Assembly: GCA_946803715.1 (NCBI GenBank)
Contig: CAMPET010000020.1
Location: 408,887 to 472,203 of the forward strand
DNA from: Beroe ovata
Taxonomy: Eukaryota; Ctenophora; Nuda; Beroida; Beroidae
Direction: 5' to 3'
DNA length: 63,317 nt
A program made the translations under genes and the position numbers. The first letter of the stretch is position 1. Each line of letters opens with the position of its first letter. Below are positions 55,301 to 63,317 of this stretch, in pieces. Below the pieces are notes generated by a model that worked only from the letters and a program-made list of their open reading frames with translations, was not told the origin of the DNA and ran no database searches.

Positions 55301-56868
55301 GGACAAGGGGACATGTCGGCCCATAACTCCGGAATCCATACTCTATCCATAAAAAATGCTTCTTTGCTTATCCACTCCTCAACTCCACTGCAGTACCCCT
55401 GTAATCTTGTTCTCACTGCTTTCCTTCAGTCTCCGACTCAAGGACTCACTGCTCTGTAACACTGGCGACAGCTTAACGCTGGTAACAGTCGGAGTACAGC
55501 AATGTGGTATCGGACTTGCTGGTGGTTGTGGCTTGACAACAGGTGGTGGTGTTAGCGGCGCTGGTGGCTCGTCCCCTGCGCCCAGCAGTACTGCAAGCCA
55601 CTCAAGTGAGGGCGAGTCGGATGTATCTGATCAAGTGGCTGATGGCAAGAGAACCAAATACATGTGCAGGTACTCACTGAGCACTAGATATGAGGAGTTG
55701 TCACATAGTTTACTCAACCAACAGTTATCAAGCTTTAACCCCACTTTTTCCAGTTGTCCTGCATTACGAAGTTCAGAACACGTGGCGACGTGTGTTGTGC
55801 CGCGCATGCACACTATACAGGTTGCGTCTGAGTGTGATGTCTTCTCGCCGCTGGTTCCACAGAAACGACGCCGAATGAGAAACAGGAGGCTGAACTCACA
55901 GTCTCCAAAGATTATGGGGGATAAGAAATGTGTACAGGTAAATGACGTATAGTACGGCATCACATGGCCCACGCGCAGATGATGTCACAAAGTCATGTAA
56001 ATTGGTCAAAAAGTGGTATTTGTGAGCGCGCGCGAATATTAATTTGTGATTGATTCCGCGCAAGGATTCCTTCGAATCCACAAAATTAATGATGTATACG
56101 CGCGTTGAGCCGCGCATTTTCCCACGCTGTAGGACCTTTAATGATGGTAGATGACATCCTGACACAACCTAATAATATCAGGTAGACAGTGTCACCACAT
56201 TCTCGTGCCGCCTGTACGGTCTGTCTCCATCCTCAACCACGTCCACTTCTCCCCGATACGATGCTATAAACTCGCTCTACTCTGTCCAAACGTCCAGTCT
56301 CGTCCACGGAGTACTGCGTCCGACATTTACCAGAGTATCCGAGTCTCACATTCCCTCCAACTCCCAACTTCTCGATGACTTTGTTACCGTGAAACAGGCA
56401 TCTTTCGACGCGGAATTGTATCTCAATACCGCAGTTAGCGATTACGAGGCGCTCTCCACCCGCTACCTATCTCTACGCGACTATGATGTGCGGTTGTTGG
56501 AAGTTTGCCAAAGTACCGGGACAGTTCTAGCCCTGGTCATGGTTCTGTGCATAGCAAACCACCAGACTCAGCCACACAAACAGGTTCTTGTTTCCAGTGG
56601 ATTCATTCTCTCCTGGAACACGGTTACAGGAGCGGCTAAAACACTCGAGTGTTTGCCCATTGAGGAGTTTGCTGGCAACCCTTGCTCTGTGAAAAAGTGG
56701 AGTCCAGCGCCAGGACTGTCTCTGGACATGAGGAAGAAGTGGTTCACTCCAAGTGACTCTGGCAGGTCAGTGAGAGCCTTCAGTAACGCTAGTGTCTTCT
56801 CGGGGGTGTCGCTCACTCGACTTTTCCACCCGTATCTACCTGTAGCTATTAACTTAGATCCAGAGTGA
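49368..56868 (+). CDS. DCAF15: DDB1- and CUL4-associated factor 15
   Basis: Substrate receptor of the CRL4 ubiquitin ligase. Eight in-phase exons: 49368-49430, 50285-50449, 50810-50882, 53889-53979, 54850-55038, 55430-55669, 55754-55937, 56182-56868; 563 residues (human 600). N-terminal blocks: KGHVLLGFLKDGVHLISYL, EPSDDDILHNLYSYSLFIWR, LHLVICETAES, CYVSLLPPPHVMVS, KYEVQPPYPPFIPALR, DSLLCNTGDSLTLVTVGVQQ. A Ser/Gly-rich and basic linker (KRRRMRNRRLNS) follows, then the C-terminal domain LYLNTAVSDYEALSTRYL, SLRDYDVRLLEVCQSTG, FILSWNTVTGAAKTLE and MRKKWFTPSDSGRSVRAFSN. The pattern matches both DCAF15 domains and the loop between them. Intron 3 (3 kb) contains an antisense GPCR. Introns 1 and 5 carry the ~175-bp repeat. 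Confidence 0.92.
49505..50010 (+). repeat. ~175-bp repeat, about three tandem units in DCAF15 intron 1
   Basis: Units begin near 49508, 49687 and 49858, each starting GGATCGACGT.AAATTTTGG and containing GTTTCAAGTCAATC and GCTATCC.CAAATGCTCACT. Divergence between units is about 10-15 per cent by eye. The same sequence occurs at 1-215 (inverted) and 55060-55340. Confidence 0.9.
50659..50800 (+). repeat. ~20-bp minisatellite in DCAF15 intron 2
   Basis: About seven copies of CACAGTAACGTCTCATACTCA with C/T variants lie directly upstream of the 3' splice site at 50809, partly supplying its pyrimidine context. Confidence 0.9.
51204..53384 (-). CDS. Intronless LDLa-containing seven-helix receptor, nested antisense in DCAF15 intron 3
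   Basis: One exon, 726 residues. Starts with a hydrophobic signal (MFTPVFSALVIASVISL). LDLa-like modules show CITFNRLCDGTQDCRDGSDE, CDGWVNCESGIDEAGC and KLCDHVKDCDNGADEC, plus a shorter one with CDGVSVCLTDECGC. The 7TM domain begins near VVAIVTAVLAILIIIMSIS; TM3 ends SITRYKVC in place of DRY; a long second extracellular loop is present; TM7 reads VIIPINSLLNSVFYGEVY, where the usual NPxxY is NSVFY. The layout parallels the 36146-40471 receptor without the SRCR domain, so they are paralogues of one family. Absence of introns suggests retroposition or intron loss. It lies wholly inside a 3-kb intron of DCAF15 on the opposite strand. Confidence 0.88.
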   Translation of the reverse strand: MFTPVFSALVIASVISLDRIIDYDSDGAQSPQGAAFLAPSCFVKMTSSFIESRPVNRDSILNSREGLCEFNYDQPIEHLTWAEVGKLAKYLVRSDHVPDTSYWCNFSTSEHICDGVSVCLTDECGCHGDTASSVFYCADHTGCITFNRLCDGTQDCRDGSDECYCPHTVLLHRRGDARICLQEETYCRYLNIEPRFGNLFNTSTSCTTTADTMPLGSPLAQCFLSSHTSIQASDDVKLFCETNCSYHIPGFKEGGWGKYCDHVMRGQFRRFVFTCDPSQGFADLSSLGIAEVCDGWVNCESGIDEAGCAGRFYCNSNHTGDWVTEDKLCDHVKDCDNGADECGTCQVSNLSSSEFLIQSKVVAIVTAVLAILIIIMSISQISKCWSTVSTSKIKQAERLYLINLFSHDLLMGIYLGGIVVAALGIRVRGLYCLLESGWRASWMCSALGVLFSSSAHGSLFTIALMSITRYKVCTEIGYQVKLSHAKISLVIANLFNWSHSLLPVLPITFLREFFRTEVFFTNLNENPFFDKNPVNITHLNMIYEGMMNRSSKSMGVSAMIEQLKNTTSDATIFEINEIGYYGNTGLCVHNIFKPGESYRLYKLSYCIVLLTFLLTVSVAYFRIVSKKRDLAQNLAKTGGNKHDTEEGGGGVTLKIILIIGSQLVSWISFISTIIILGYIVQEPASPLVFEAFALVIIPINSLLNSVFYGEVYRTNPEKVTVCCRRS
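54590..54849 (+). repeat. Pyrimidine-rich CTCACC repeat at DCAF15 intron 4 acceptor
   Basis: Many variants of CACCTCTCACA and CACATCTCACCTCCCCTCA run straight into the 3' splice site at 54849, giving an unusually long polypyrimidine tract. Two overlapping open frames across it are simple-sequence artefacts. Confidence 0.85.
55060..55340 (+). repeat. ~175-bp repeat, about 1.5 units in DCAF15 intron 5
   Basis: Contains CCGTTTGGGAGCTATC..CAAATGCTCACTT twice and GTCCGAGTTTCTTATGGTCC once. Same family as 1-215 and 49505-50010. Confidence 0.88.
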
Positions 56869-57316
56869 GACTGGGTGTGGCGGGGAGTTAATGTATTATC
56901 TTTATTAACCACACATTATTCACGGTTTTACAAAGATAAACAATCATATTTGAAAAGATGATTATTTAAAGTACATTTTGACGATATAAACAAATGGAAC
57001 AACTTTTCGTGGAGAAAATCAAAGATATGGCGATGAAATCATGTTAACATTAAACACCCCTTTCTGATGGCAGCAAACGCTTGATTTACAATTTAATATC
57101 CCGTTATTATAACATTGATATAACTTAACATTATCTGAACTTATTATTCTCAATGCTATTGTTCAATTTGTATTCTCTTTTCTGAAAATATGTCCCAATC
57201 TTTGTCAATCCTCCTTTATAGCACTACTCCTGCCACACCCTGATCGAGCATACCCCGATGCATTCACGTTTCGCCCCACCCCGCGATTGTCACACCCCAC
57301 CTTCAAATCGCCATGG
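56869..57316. other. Spacer between convergent DCAF15 and HD-domain genes
   Basis: Holds both 3' ends. AT-rich; no repeat or gene seen. Confidence 0.6.
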
Positions 57317-58517
57317 TTACTGCACGTGCAGTGTGTGTGTGTTGAGGTGTTCAGCACGTGTCCGTAACATATCCAGTTCTTTAGTCACGTTACGTCGAGC
57401 TGACTCCTCAGCGAATTGTCTGAACTCGGGTGTGGCGTATACGTATTTCCGTGACACAAACTTCTCGATAACCTGAATAGTGATTGATACTTAAATCACG
57501 ATCGTGTGACAGTCATCATGTGTCATGTTCTCAGTGTTGAAGCCACCGGATGTAACGAGAATTTTCGGACATTTCAGACCTCAGCCCGCTTCTGACAGAA
57601 TTCTTGCTCAGGGATGTGTCTGTACTCGTTCCGAACCCGTGCTGCGTACAGCATATACTCCACTGGGTTAGATCCTAGGACCGCCAGGTCAAAGTCTAGG
57701 AAGTAGTGAACATCACGAACACGTGGTCTACTCATCTCGTGCTCCTGAATAGTTCATAGTGTGTTCATGACTTTCCATGTATAGTATAAGTTGTGAGCAT
57801 GATGATAGCGATGGTAATTTGGTGGCATTATTGAGGATATAACATCCTGGTCAATATAAATATGAATCACGTGCAGCTGAGAGCTATAACCTGTGTCACA
57901 TGACCAGATGCAGTGAGTTTTATCATCTCAGTCACATCTCTCACTATATCCACATCCAGGCCCAAGTCTTCTGCACAGCTCACAAACTCCTCAACACTCC
58001 TTGATTCGTTATCACTTCTCTGAGCGATCAAAGTTATAGTCATACAATTTGTATCTGTCAATCTGTCATGTAACTTGGAGCGCACATCTCATGAATTTCA
58101 CCCACTTGTAGTTGCACTTCAGTTGTACGAGCTAACTCACTATCGGGTCATGAATGATGCCATGGAAAAAGATGGCAAACAGCACAGTTCTAGGGTATGT
58201 GAGCTGCTGGTAGAACTGTTTGTAGTTGAGGACCATCTGATAAACGTGTTCTGTAGTGTGGTGCCTCCTGCAGTGGGGAAGTCACGTGTCATAACGTCAC
58301 TAAATCTAATGTCACGTGACCATGAAGTTTAGCACGTGCAATGCATTTGCCGTTGTCACGTAAGTAAGCACGTGCAATATGTTTACCTATGTGGTTGAGA
58401 ATATTTTGCCCAGATATCCCCAAACCACTCTCCTATCACAACATTATCATCAGTAAAGTGCCCGGCTAGCGTCTGCCATTCTGCCCAGAGAACTCCCTTC
58501 TTTCCCATGGTCGCCAT
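57317..58517 (-). CDS. HD-superfamily predicted metal-dependent phosphohydrolase-like protein with altered HD dyad
   Basis: Five short exons keep phase (58387-58517, 58141-58267, 57891-58019, 57580-57744, 57317-57472) and give 235 residues. The order of motifs matches a small HD-superfamily group known mostly from bacteria (COG4339 type): IWAKYSQPHR, then RRHHTTEHVYQM, LFAIFFHGIIHDP, RSDNESRSVEEF, EMIKLTASGHVT, HYFLDFDLAVLGSNPVEYML with YAARVRNEYRHIP, and FVSRKYVYATPEFRQF with EESARRNVTKELDML. The family normally has FHD at the second motif; here codons CAT GGC read FHG, so a metal ligand aspartate is missing, although an HD pair occurs four residues later. The RxYH histidine, the NE pair, the later histidine and LDxDL are kept. 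Substrate unknown. Start MATMGKKGVLW fits; a second ATG lies three codons on. Assignment rests on motif memory, not a search. Confidence 0.8.
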
Positions 58518-58754
58518 AGTTGCGTCATGATCACGTGGTGTCATAGTTCGTCACTTGGTGTCATAGTTACGAAATGTATTAATGTAAATAATCAAACACT
58601 AGGGTGTTCTTGCTATTGAAATATTACGAAAAATGCAATACACCACAGACGCGTAACTGTACCGATGTACTGTACCGAACGCTACCTTTCTGTTTCTACT
58701 TTTTATGTCTCAATTTAGCCTCAACCTCAATGTAGCTTGTTATGATTTAACCAG

Positions 58755-58860
58755 TCAATGTGCACAGTGTGTATGTACAGAGTACATGTACACTGTTCAT
58801 ACGCTGTACACTGTTCATACAGAGTATACACTGTACATACACTGTGACATGTGACTGACA
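58755..58860. repeat. TGTACACTGT-type short tandem repeat
   Basis: Variants of ACTGTTCATAC and TACACTGTACATAC alternate. Similar palindromic TGTACA/TATACA clusters occur at 30535-30600, 50460-50545 and 53985-54070. Confidence 0.75.
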
Positions 58861-59098
58861 CACTCACAGTGACCGACGCGCAAAATTAGACGCAGTCAGT
58901 AGCTTACATTCACTAAGCAGTAGCTTACCGTCAGTAGCATTTATTAAGGGACAATTCAGAAACGTTGATTTGTGGTCAGTAAGTAAACTATACTTACAGC
59001 CAATATACTGAATATATCAAACATAAACTCGAAAATTTGTTTGAAAATGCAAACAGAACTGTACTCCTAGCCTTGAGAAATTTTCATTGGGGTATCAT

Positions 59099-59356
59099 AG
59101 TCAGTACGTATCCGTAATTACGGGTACGTACTGACTGTCATTTTGGTGTAAACAGTGAAAGAAAACGGGATGAAAAAGACGCACATTGTGCGCCTTTTTC
59201 TTTTCGTCCATGGTCCACCAATGCGTATAGTTGTACTTGTTAGCTTAAGCTAACAAGTACAACTATACGCATTGGTGGACCATGGACGAAAAGAAAAAGG
59301 CGCACAATGTGCATCTTTTTCATTCCGTTTTCTTTCACTGTTTACACCAAAATGAC
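59099..59356. mobile_element. 220-bp near-perfect palindrome with adjoining 38-bp inverted repeat
   Basis: 59137-59356 folds about 59246/59247 (centre GCTTAAGC) with 110-base arms differing at only a few positions. Immediately left, 59099-59136 is a separate hairpin AGTCAGTACGTAtCCGTAA with one mismatch against its arm. There is no spacer, no coding capacity and no clear target duplication. Form is that of a foldback transposon or a palindromic amplification; its function is unknown. Confidence 0.88.
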
Positions 59357-59617
59357 CGATGTGTGAACGTGCGGATAAGTTAACTGGAGCTAAAAACAGC
59401 AGAAATCTGGTGCGAGGACATCACCAAAATTCAATCGAGCCCTGAGCTGGCGCTCACACATATGAACTGAACAGAGTCATAGCATAAAAGTGTTACAATC
59501 GAAATTTTCTGAACAAAACAGCCAAATCATCTACTTCACATCTGGGATGAACAATAATTGTTCGGCGCAGTTCATTTCAAGCAAGTTCATTTCTGAGTGA
59601 CGCTATAAAATGGCGGG

Positions 59618-62600
59618 TCAATAAAACTTAGAGTTCGAGGACATTGCTTCTCTGAGACGTTCCATATCTCGATGCGTGATTGGCCAGTCATTTTTCGCAT
59701 CCTTATTCTCAAGAACAAATACTTGAGTTCCGTGAACTGCATTGTAGTGTGAGAGTTGCTGAATATGTTGGTTCCCTGAGGAAGAGAGAGCGGGGGGGTT
59801 GAATTAAGTTGTACGATGATCATGAAACCGTCTTGACTCAACCGAAACTTCACTTGACACCACTATATTTGACAGAAACGCAAACTTGACACCAAACACT
59901 GACACCACCAACCAGGATTGACATCACTTACCCGTGATATACTGATGAGTGCCGCTCTCCAGTAAGATATTGTGAGAACAGTACTCAGAATCCTGCAGAG
60001 TCGGTATGGCTGGTGTCAATGGCACCTGCCAGTCTGGGATGAAAATGACAAACCGGAGCGGTCCCCGGGATTCTGCGGGGTCAATATTGAAATAATATGT
60101 CCACGGGGTATTTTTTTGAGAATCACGCTTTTATTGTGATACTGATTGTGCTGCGCTCGTCTACACAGAAAGGCCATACTGATACTTGACAATATAAAAC
60201 CTATAGTCTTACCATCGATTAGAGTGATCATGTGGTTTGCCATCGCCAACATCACCTCCTCCGAAAAAGGAGGGTTCGCTTGGAAAGATCCTGTTTTCGG
60301 TTTCAAATCGAAAAACGAGCCTCTACTCCCGAAATAACAATCAATGTCCGGGAATGCAGAACAGTACTGTCCGAAGTAGCAGTTGAAGGGAGATGCAAAA
60401 CACTCGAATGTCACGCGGAATTTGCGGTGTAGGAGTTCGAACACCTTCCTTGGCAACGCTGCGTGGAGACCAAAGTTTTCCTGGGACATCCTGCCGGAAC
60501 ACATTGAGGATCGGAGCATCTGGAACAGTGAGGAAAACGTGGTTTATCATGTTTATCATGGTAATGTACTCTGATGTTTTGCCAATGGTTCACAAGATGG
60601 AACACCCAATTCATACCTTGTATCGTTTAAGCAGGCACCATACACGAGAATTGAACAAGTTCCGATCGACAAGGTCGCTCAGAGCCGTGCTTTTGTACAA
60701 CATCTCCTGAACAGATAACTTACAACATCTCCTGAACAGATACGTTCGATATGACAAAATCGATTAGACTGATTTCTACAGAATGTGAACCTCATACCAC
60801 ACATACCAGTTTCTCGTAGTGTGTGGTATTAAGGAACTCCCCAGGGCCGATATTCCCGTATCGGATCTCACATCGGGTCCCTGATCTTAAGTCTGTCACT
60901 GCGGCACCCCGAGCCAAGGCCTCGTCATTGATTCTAGGCATGGCCGGTCTACACCCGACAACTGTGACGGGAGAGGGTGTTAGAGTAAGGATATAACTGG
61001 GGTTAGGATAAAGCGAAATATCACAATTCACCGGCACAGGCATGAAGAATTGGTTTTGGAACAAGTCTGTGCTAATTCTAAACTCTGAGAACATCCATCC
61101 GTAATCATTATTATTTGGACCATTTTCAGATCGCAACTCACGTCCTGTTGACAGTGGTTGTGGAGGGAGGGCAGGTAGGTGGGACGAGTGCTCTTCCCTA
61201 GTCATCTCCGATAACTTTGCAGCGGCTTCCTGGCAGTGTGTGTTGATCTCTTCACAGACTGCATCCACTTTCTCGTGGTAGTATCGGGTGAGGATTTTGT
61301 CGCAGCTACCTCGCAGTTTCCTCATTAATTCCTGAGGAGAGCACTAGGTTGTAGGTGAGGAGTGAGGAAAGAGAAGAAAGAAGGGAGATATGCGGAGTTT
61401 GAATTGATCTGAGAACGAGACGGCATAAGGTTATTGGGAAATTGAGCCTCTCTCTCTTGTATCCGATACCCTTGTATCGGAGTAAGATGTATTCAACTTG
61501 AGAGTTTCATCACATGCCAACTTGATTTGAGAAGCATCATCCTCATTGCTGCGAGAAATTAACATGATAAGATGTTAAAATCATGAATATGATTTTTAAG
61601 TGGTCAATTGTGCCACAGACCAACGTCCAACACGATTGTGCCTACAAGTACAACACAATATATGTCCTTCGAACGTACCATTCGGCCGCCATGTTTTCGA
61701 ACTTTTCGACAAATCTGGTAAGGGTTGTGGTACACGTGGCGCTGTTTTTCGGAACACGGTACTTGACTGGTAAATCTTGCATTATCTCCCGGTACAGTGA
61801 CACAGACTCCTTATCTGAAATAGTGTAATATGGAAATGAATATAATGAAAAGAGAAAACAACGGGAAGGAGAAAAGGACTAGTGACTCGAGAATTGAAAC
61901 TCCGGGATTGAGCAAATCATAACCTGACCACGAGAGAACCGGGTCTATTTTCTTGGTACAGTTGAGTTGTCTCTCGAGGAGCCAGCGGTTGAGAGCTTCA
62001 GTGGGCACTTCGATTCCTACGAGCACAGTTAATGATGGTGATGAAAGGGTTCCAATGAGAACCCGTGATGAAGCAACGTTATTATCCTCTTCCAAATTAC
62101 AAACCTAGACACTTGTCACAGAGTTCCTCAAATCGGTTCCGAAGTACGGAGACCTCATTGTACCGTGCTTCTTCTACTTTCGGACACGGGGGCAGATAAG
62201 GGACTGTGATGAGATCTTCAGCGTTCATGGATACGTTACTCTTCGCGTCCTCCAATAGAGATCTGTGAGTTGTAATTGTGAGCTGTCATTTTTAAGTTGT
62301 CGTTTGTAAGTTGTCGTTTGTAAGTTGTCATTTGTAAGTTGTTTGTAAGTTGTCATTGTGCCAGTTTTAATTGTTAGTTGTCATTGTGACAGTTATCATT
62401 GTGAGCTGTAATTGTGAGCTGTCATTGTATCACAGCTAAGATTCTGGAATGTATGCGATCAGGTATTGACTCAGACTTACTCATCTGAGAATCGTGCAGA
62501 TCTCTGACCAAGCCTGTCGAACACGGATGACCTGACCTCTGAGTTGTTCTCGTTTTCACCCCGCACCGTGTTGTCTTGACAACCACTTGTGACGACCCCG

Positions 62601-62884
62601 GTTCGTGATTCACCCAATGATAGCCGCTCCTTTGCAGATATCCTGGGAGCAACACACTCAATATGCTCATTAAATCTTTTTCTGTCGATGATAGACCCTT
62701 GTTTCGCGTCTCACGATAGCATAGCCAGGCAACTTTCAATCTAAGTTTCATATAGAGTATTGGTAGGTAATATCTTTCAGCTATGACTGAACAAACCTTG
62801 CTTTTGGTTTTTCCGACATACAATCCTCAGAGGATCTCGTCCGTTTTACCACAACTTTTCTGATGCTAGAGTCTTTGCCCGGGC
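59618..62884 (-). CDS. PCIF1: mRNA cap-adenosine N6-methyltransferase PCIF1 (CAPAM), 5' end off the right edge
   Basis: Nuclear enzyme that methylates N6 of 2'-O-methyladenosine next to the mRNA cap and binds phosphorylated RNA polymerase II through an N-terminal WW domain. In-phase exons: 62797-62884, 62481-62642, 62105-62262, 61924-62016, 61679-61814, 60807-61320 (acceptor at 61331 is possible but breaks phase), 60617-60706, 60213-60519, 59932-60072, 59618-59775. Blocks: VSVLRNRFEELCDKC, PTEALNRWLLERQLN, YREIMQDLPVKYRVP, NSRVWCLLKRYK, VTFECFASPFNCYFGQYCSA, YFGSRG, GSFQANPPFSEEVML with the catalytic NPPF, RFVIFIPDWQVP, HQYITGNQHIQQL and YNAVHGTQVFVLEN. A basic stretch KVVVKRTRSS near the visible N-end may be a nuclear signal. 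The WW exon is not within the last 430 bases and presumably lies beyond the window. Confidence 0.93.
60696..60742. repeat. 22-bp direct repeat duplicating a PCIF1 3' splice site
   Basis: TACAACATCTCCTGAACAGA is present at 60696-60717 and 60721-60742. On the minus strand each copy contains CTGTTCAG followed by GAGATGTTGTA, so the acceptor is present twice. Only the copy next to the exon (exon start 60706) leaves the frame open; use of the other adds an early stop. Confidence 0.9.
62275..62420 (+). repeat. GTTGTCATTTGTAA-type minisatellite in PCIF1 intron
   Basis: About ten variants of AGTTGTCATTTGTA and AGCTGTCATTGTG fill most of the intron between exons at 62262 and 62481. Confidence 0.85.
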
Positions 62885-63317
62885 CTAAAACACAGAATGT
62901 CATAGTGAATTACAACCAGTTTCAATAGGGGCAAATGTTTCAAGTGAACAGTCAATGATCAGGTTATACTAAATCTTGGAGGGCCGAGGGGACTCGGTCC
63001 CTGCAACGGAATAAAAATCTACCGGAATAATCTATACATGGGTTACTAAATTGGATTTGCAGCCAAACAGCAACATCATTGTGTCGTAGGAGTCTGAGTA
63101 TGGTCTAATTACAATTTATAAACTTTGAATACCCATCCATTAATTAAGTTTTAGAATCTTAATTTATGAAATTCTGGATATAAGAGTACACACACAGCAG
63201 GCATCGATGGACACATTGGATACTCACATGACTTATGAACGGTATCTGATGCGCCACGCTCTTTTGGCTGCTCACTACGATAGACACGGTTATAATAGCT
63301 TATGTGTGTGTGTGTGT
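62885..63317. other. Right-edge sequence, probably PCIF1 5' intron
   Basis: AT-rich with a GT microsatellite at the very end (63302-63317). No WW-domain exon or other gene is recognisable. Confidence 0.55.

Larger units (their letters stand above)
58518..59617. other. Spacer between HD-domain gene and PCIF1, with large palindrome
   Basis: Contains a TGTACACTGTTCATAC-type repeat (58755-58860), a 38-bp inverted repeat (59099-59136) and a 220-bp palindrome (59137-59356). It should also include the HD-gene promoter on its left side. No coding signal. Confidence 0.65.

Noticed and set aside
57258-57476. 72-codon plus-strand open frame
   Set aside because: Antisense shadow of the last exon of the HD-domain gene, which has the correct frame, splice site and stop on the minus strand.

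Overview
This is a stretch of a compact animal nuclear genome, most likely an early-branching or other marine invertebrate. It is not bacterial. Genes are split by mostly 60-500 bp GT-AG introns, intergenic gaps are short, and almost every recognisable gene is a conserved metazoan or eukaryotic housekeeping gene. Two large LDLa-repeat seven-helix receptors of the type expanded in placozoans, cnidarians and molluscs are present. The species cannot be fixed from the sequence; a placozoan-like or sponge/cnidarian-like source is only a guess. I rebuilt exons by hand from conserved protein blocks, splice sites and codon phase, so exon edges are predictions (allow 1-2 bases).

Layout: 283-5370 (-) 5-oxoprolinase OPLAH, running off the left edge. 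7333-9033 (+) kelch-repeat protein without a visible BTB part. 10897-13998 (+) UQCRC2-like complex III core protein. 16584-17120 (+) intronless four-EF-hand calmodulin-like protein. 17995-24169 (-) a C2H2 zinc-finger gene and MPDU1, present as two near-identical 3.4-kb copies that meet exactly at a single N (20451), very probably two unmerged haplotypes. 24385-29456 (-) a tight co-oriented run THOC3, GSTCD, CHMP5. 29457-34843 gene-poor, repeat-rich, with a 959-base N gap. 34844-42650 (+) WDR47-like WD40 gene whose introns hold a tRNA-Ile(AAT) and, antisense, an SRCR+LDLa GPCR. 44089-48924 (+) DEPDC5 (GATOR1). 49368-56868 (+) DCAF15, whose third intron holds a second, intronless LDLa GPCR antisense. 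57317-58517 (-) a five-exon HD-superfamily phosphohydrolase-like gene. 59618-62884 (-) PCIF1/CAPAM, the cap m6Am methyltransferase, 5' end off the right edge.

Functional links are loose, as usual in an animal genome: glutathione cycle (OPLAH), respiration (UQCRC2), dolichol-sugar use (MPDU1), mRNA export (THOC3), ESCRT-III (CHMP5), mTORC1 control (DEPDC5), CRL4 ubiquitin ligase receptor (DCAF15), mRNA cap modification (PCIF1). The least expected items are the two related receptors each sitting antisense inside an intron of an unrelated gene, the HD-family gene whose HD dyad reads HG, a 220-bp near-perfect palindrome, a 268-bp foldback, a 73-bp hAT-like MITE with an 8-bp target duplication, a modular CGCG-rich repeat family and an unnamed ~175-bp repeat seen at three loci.
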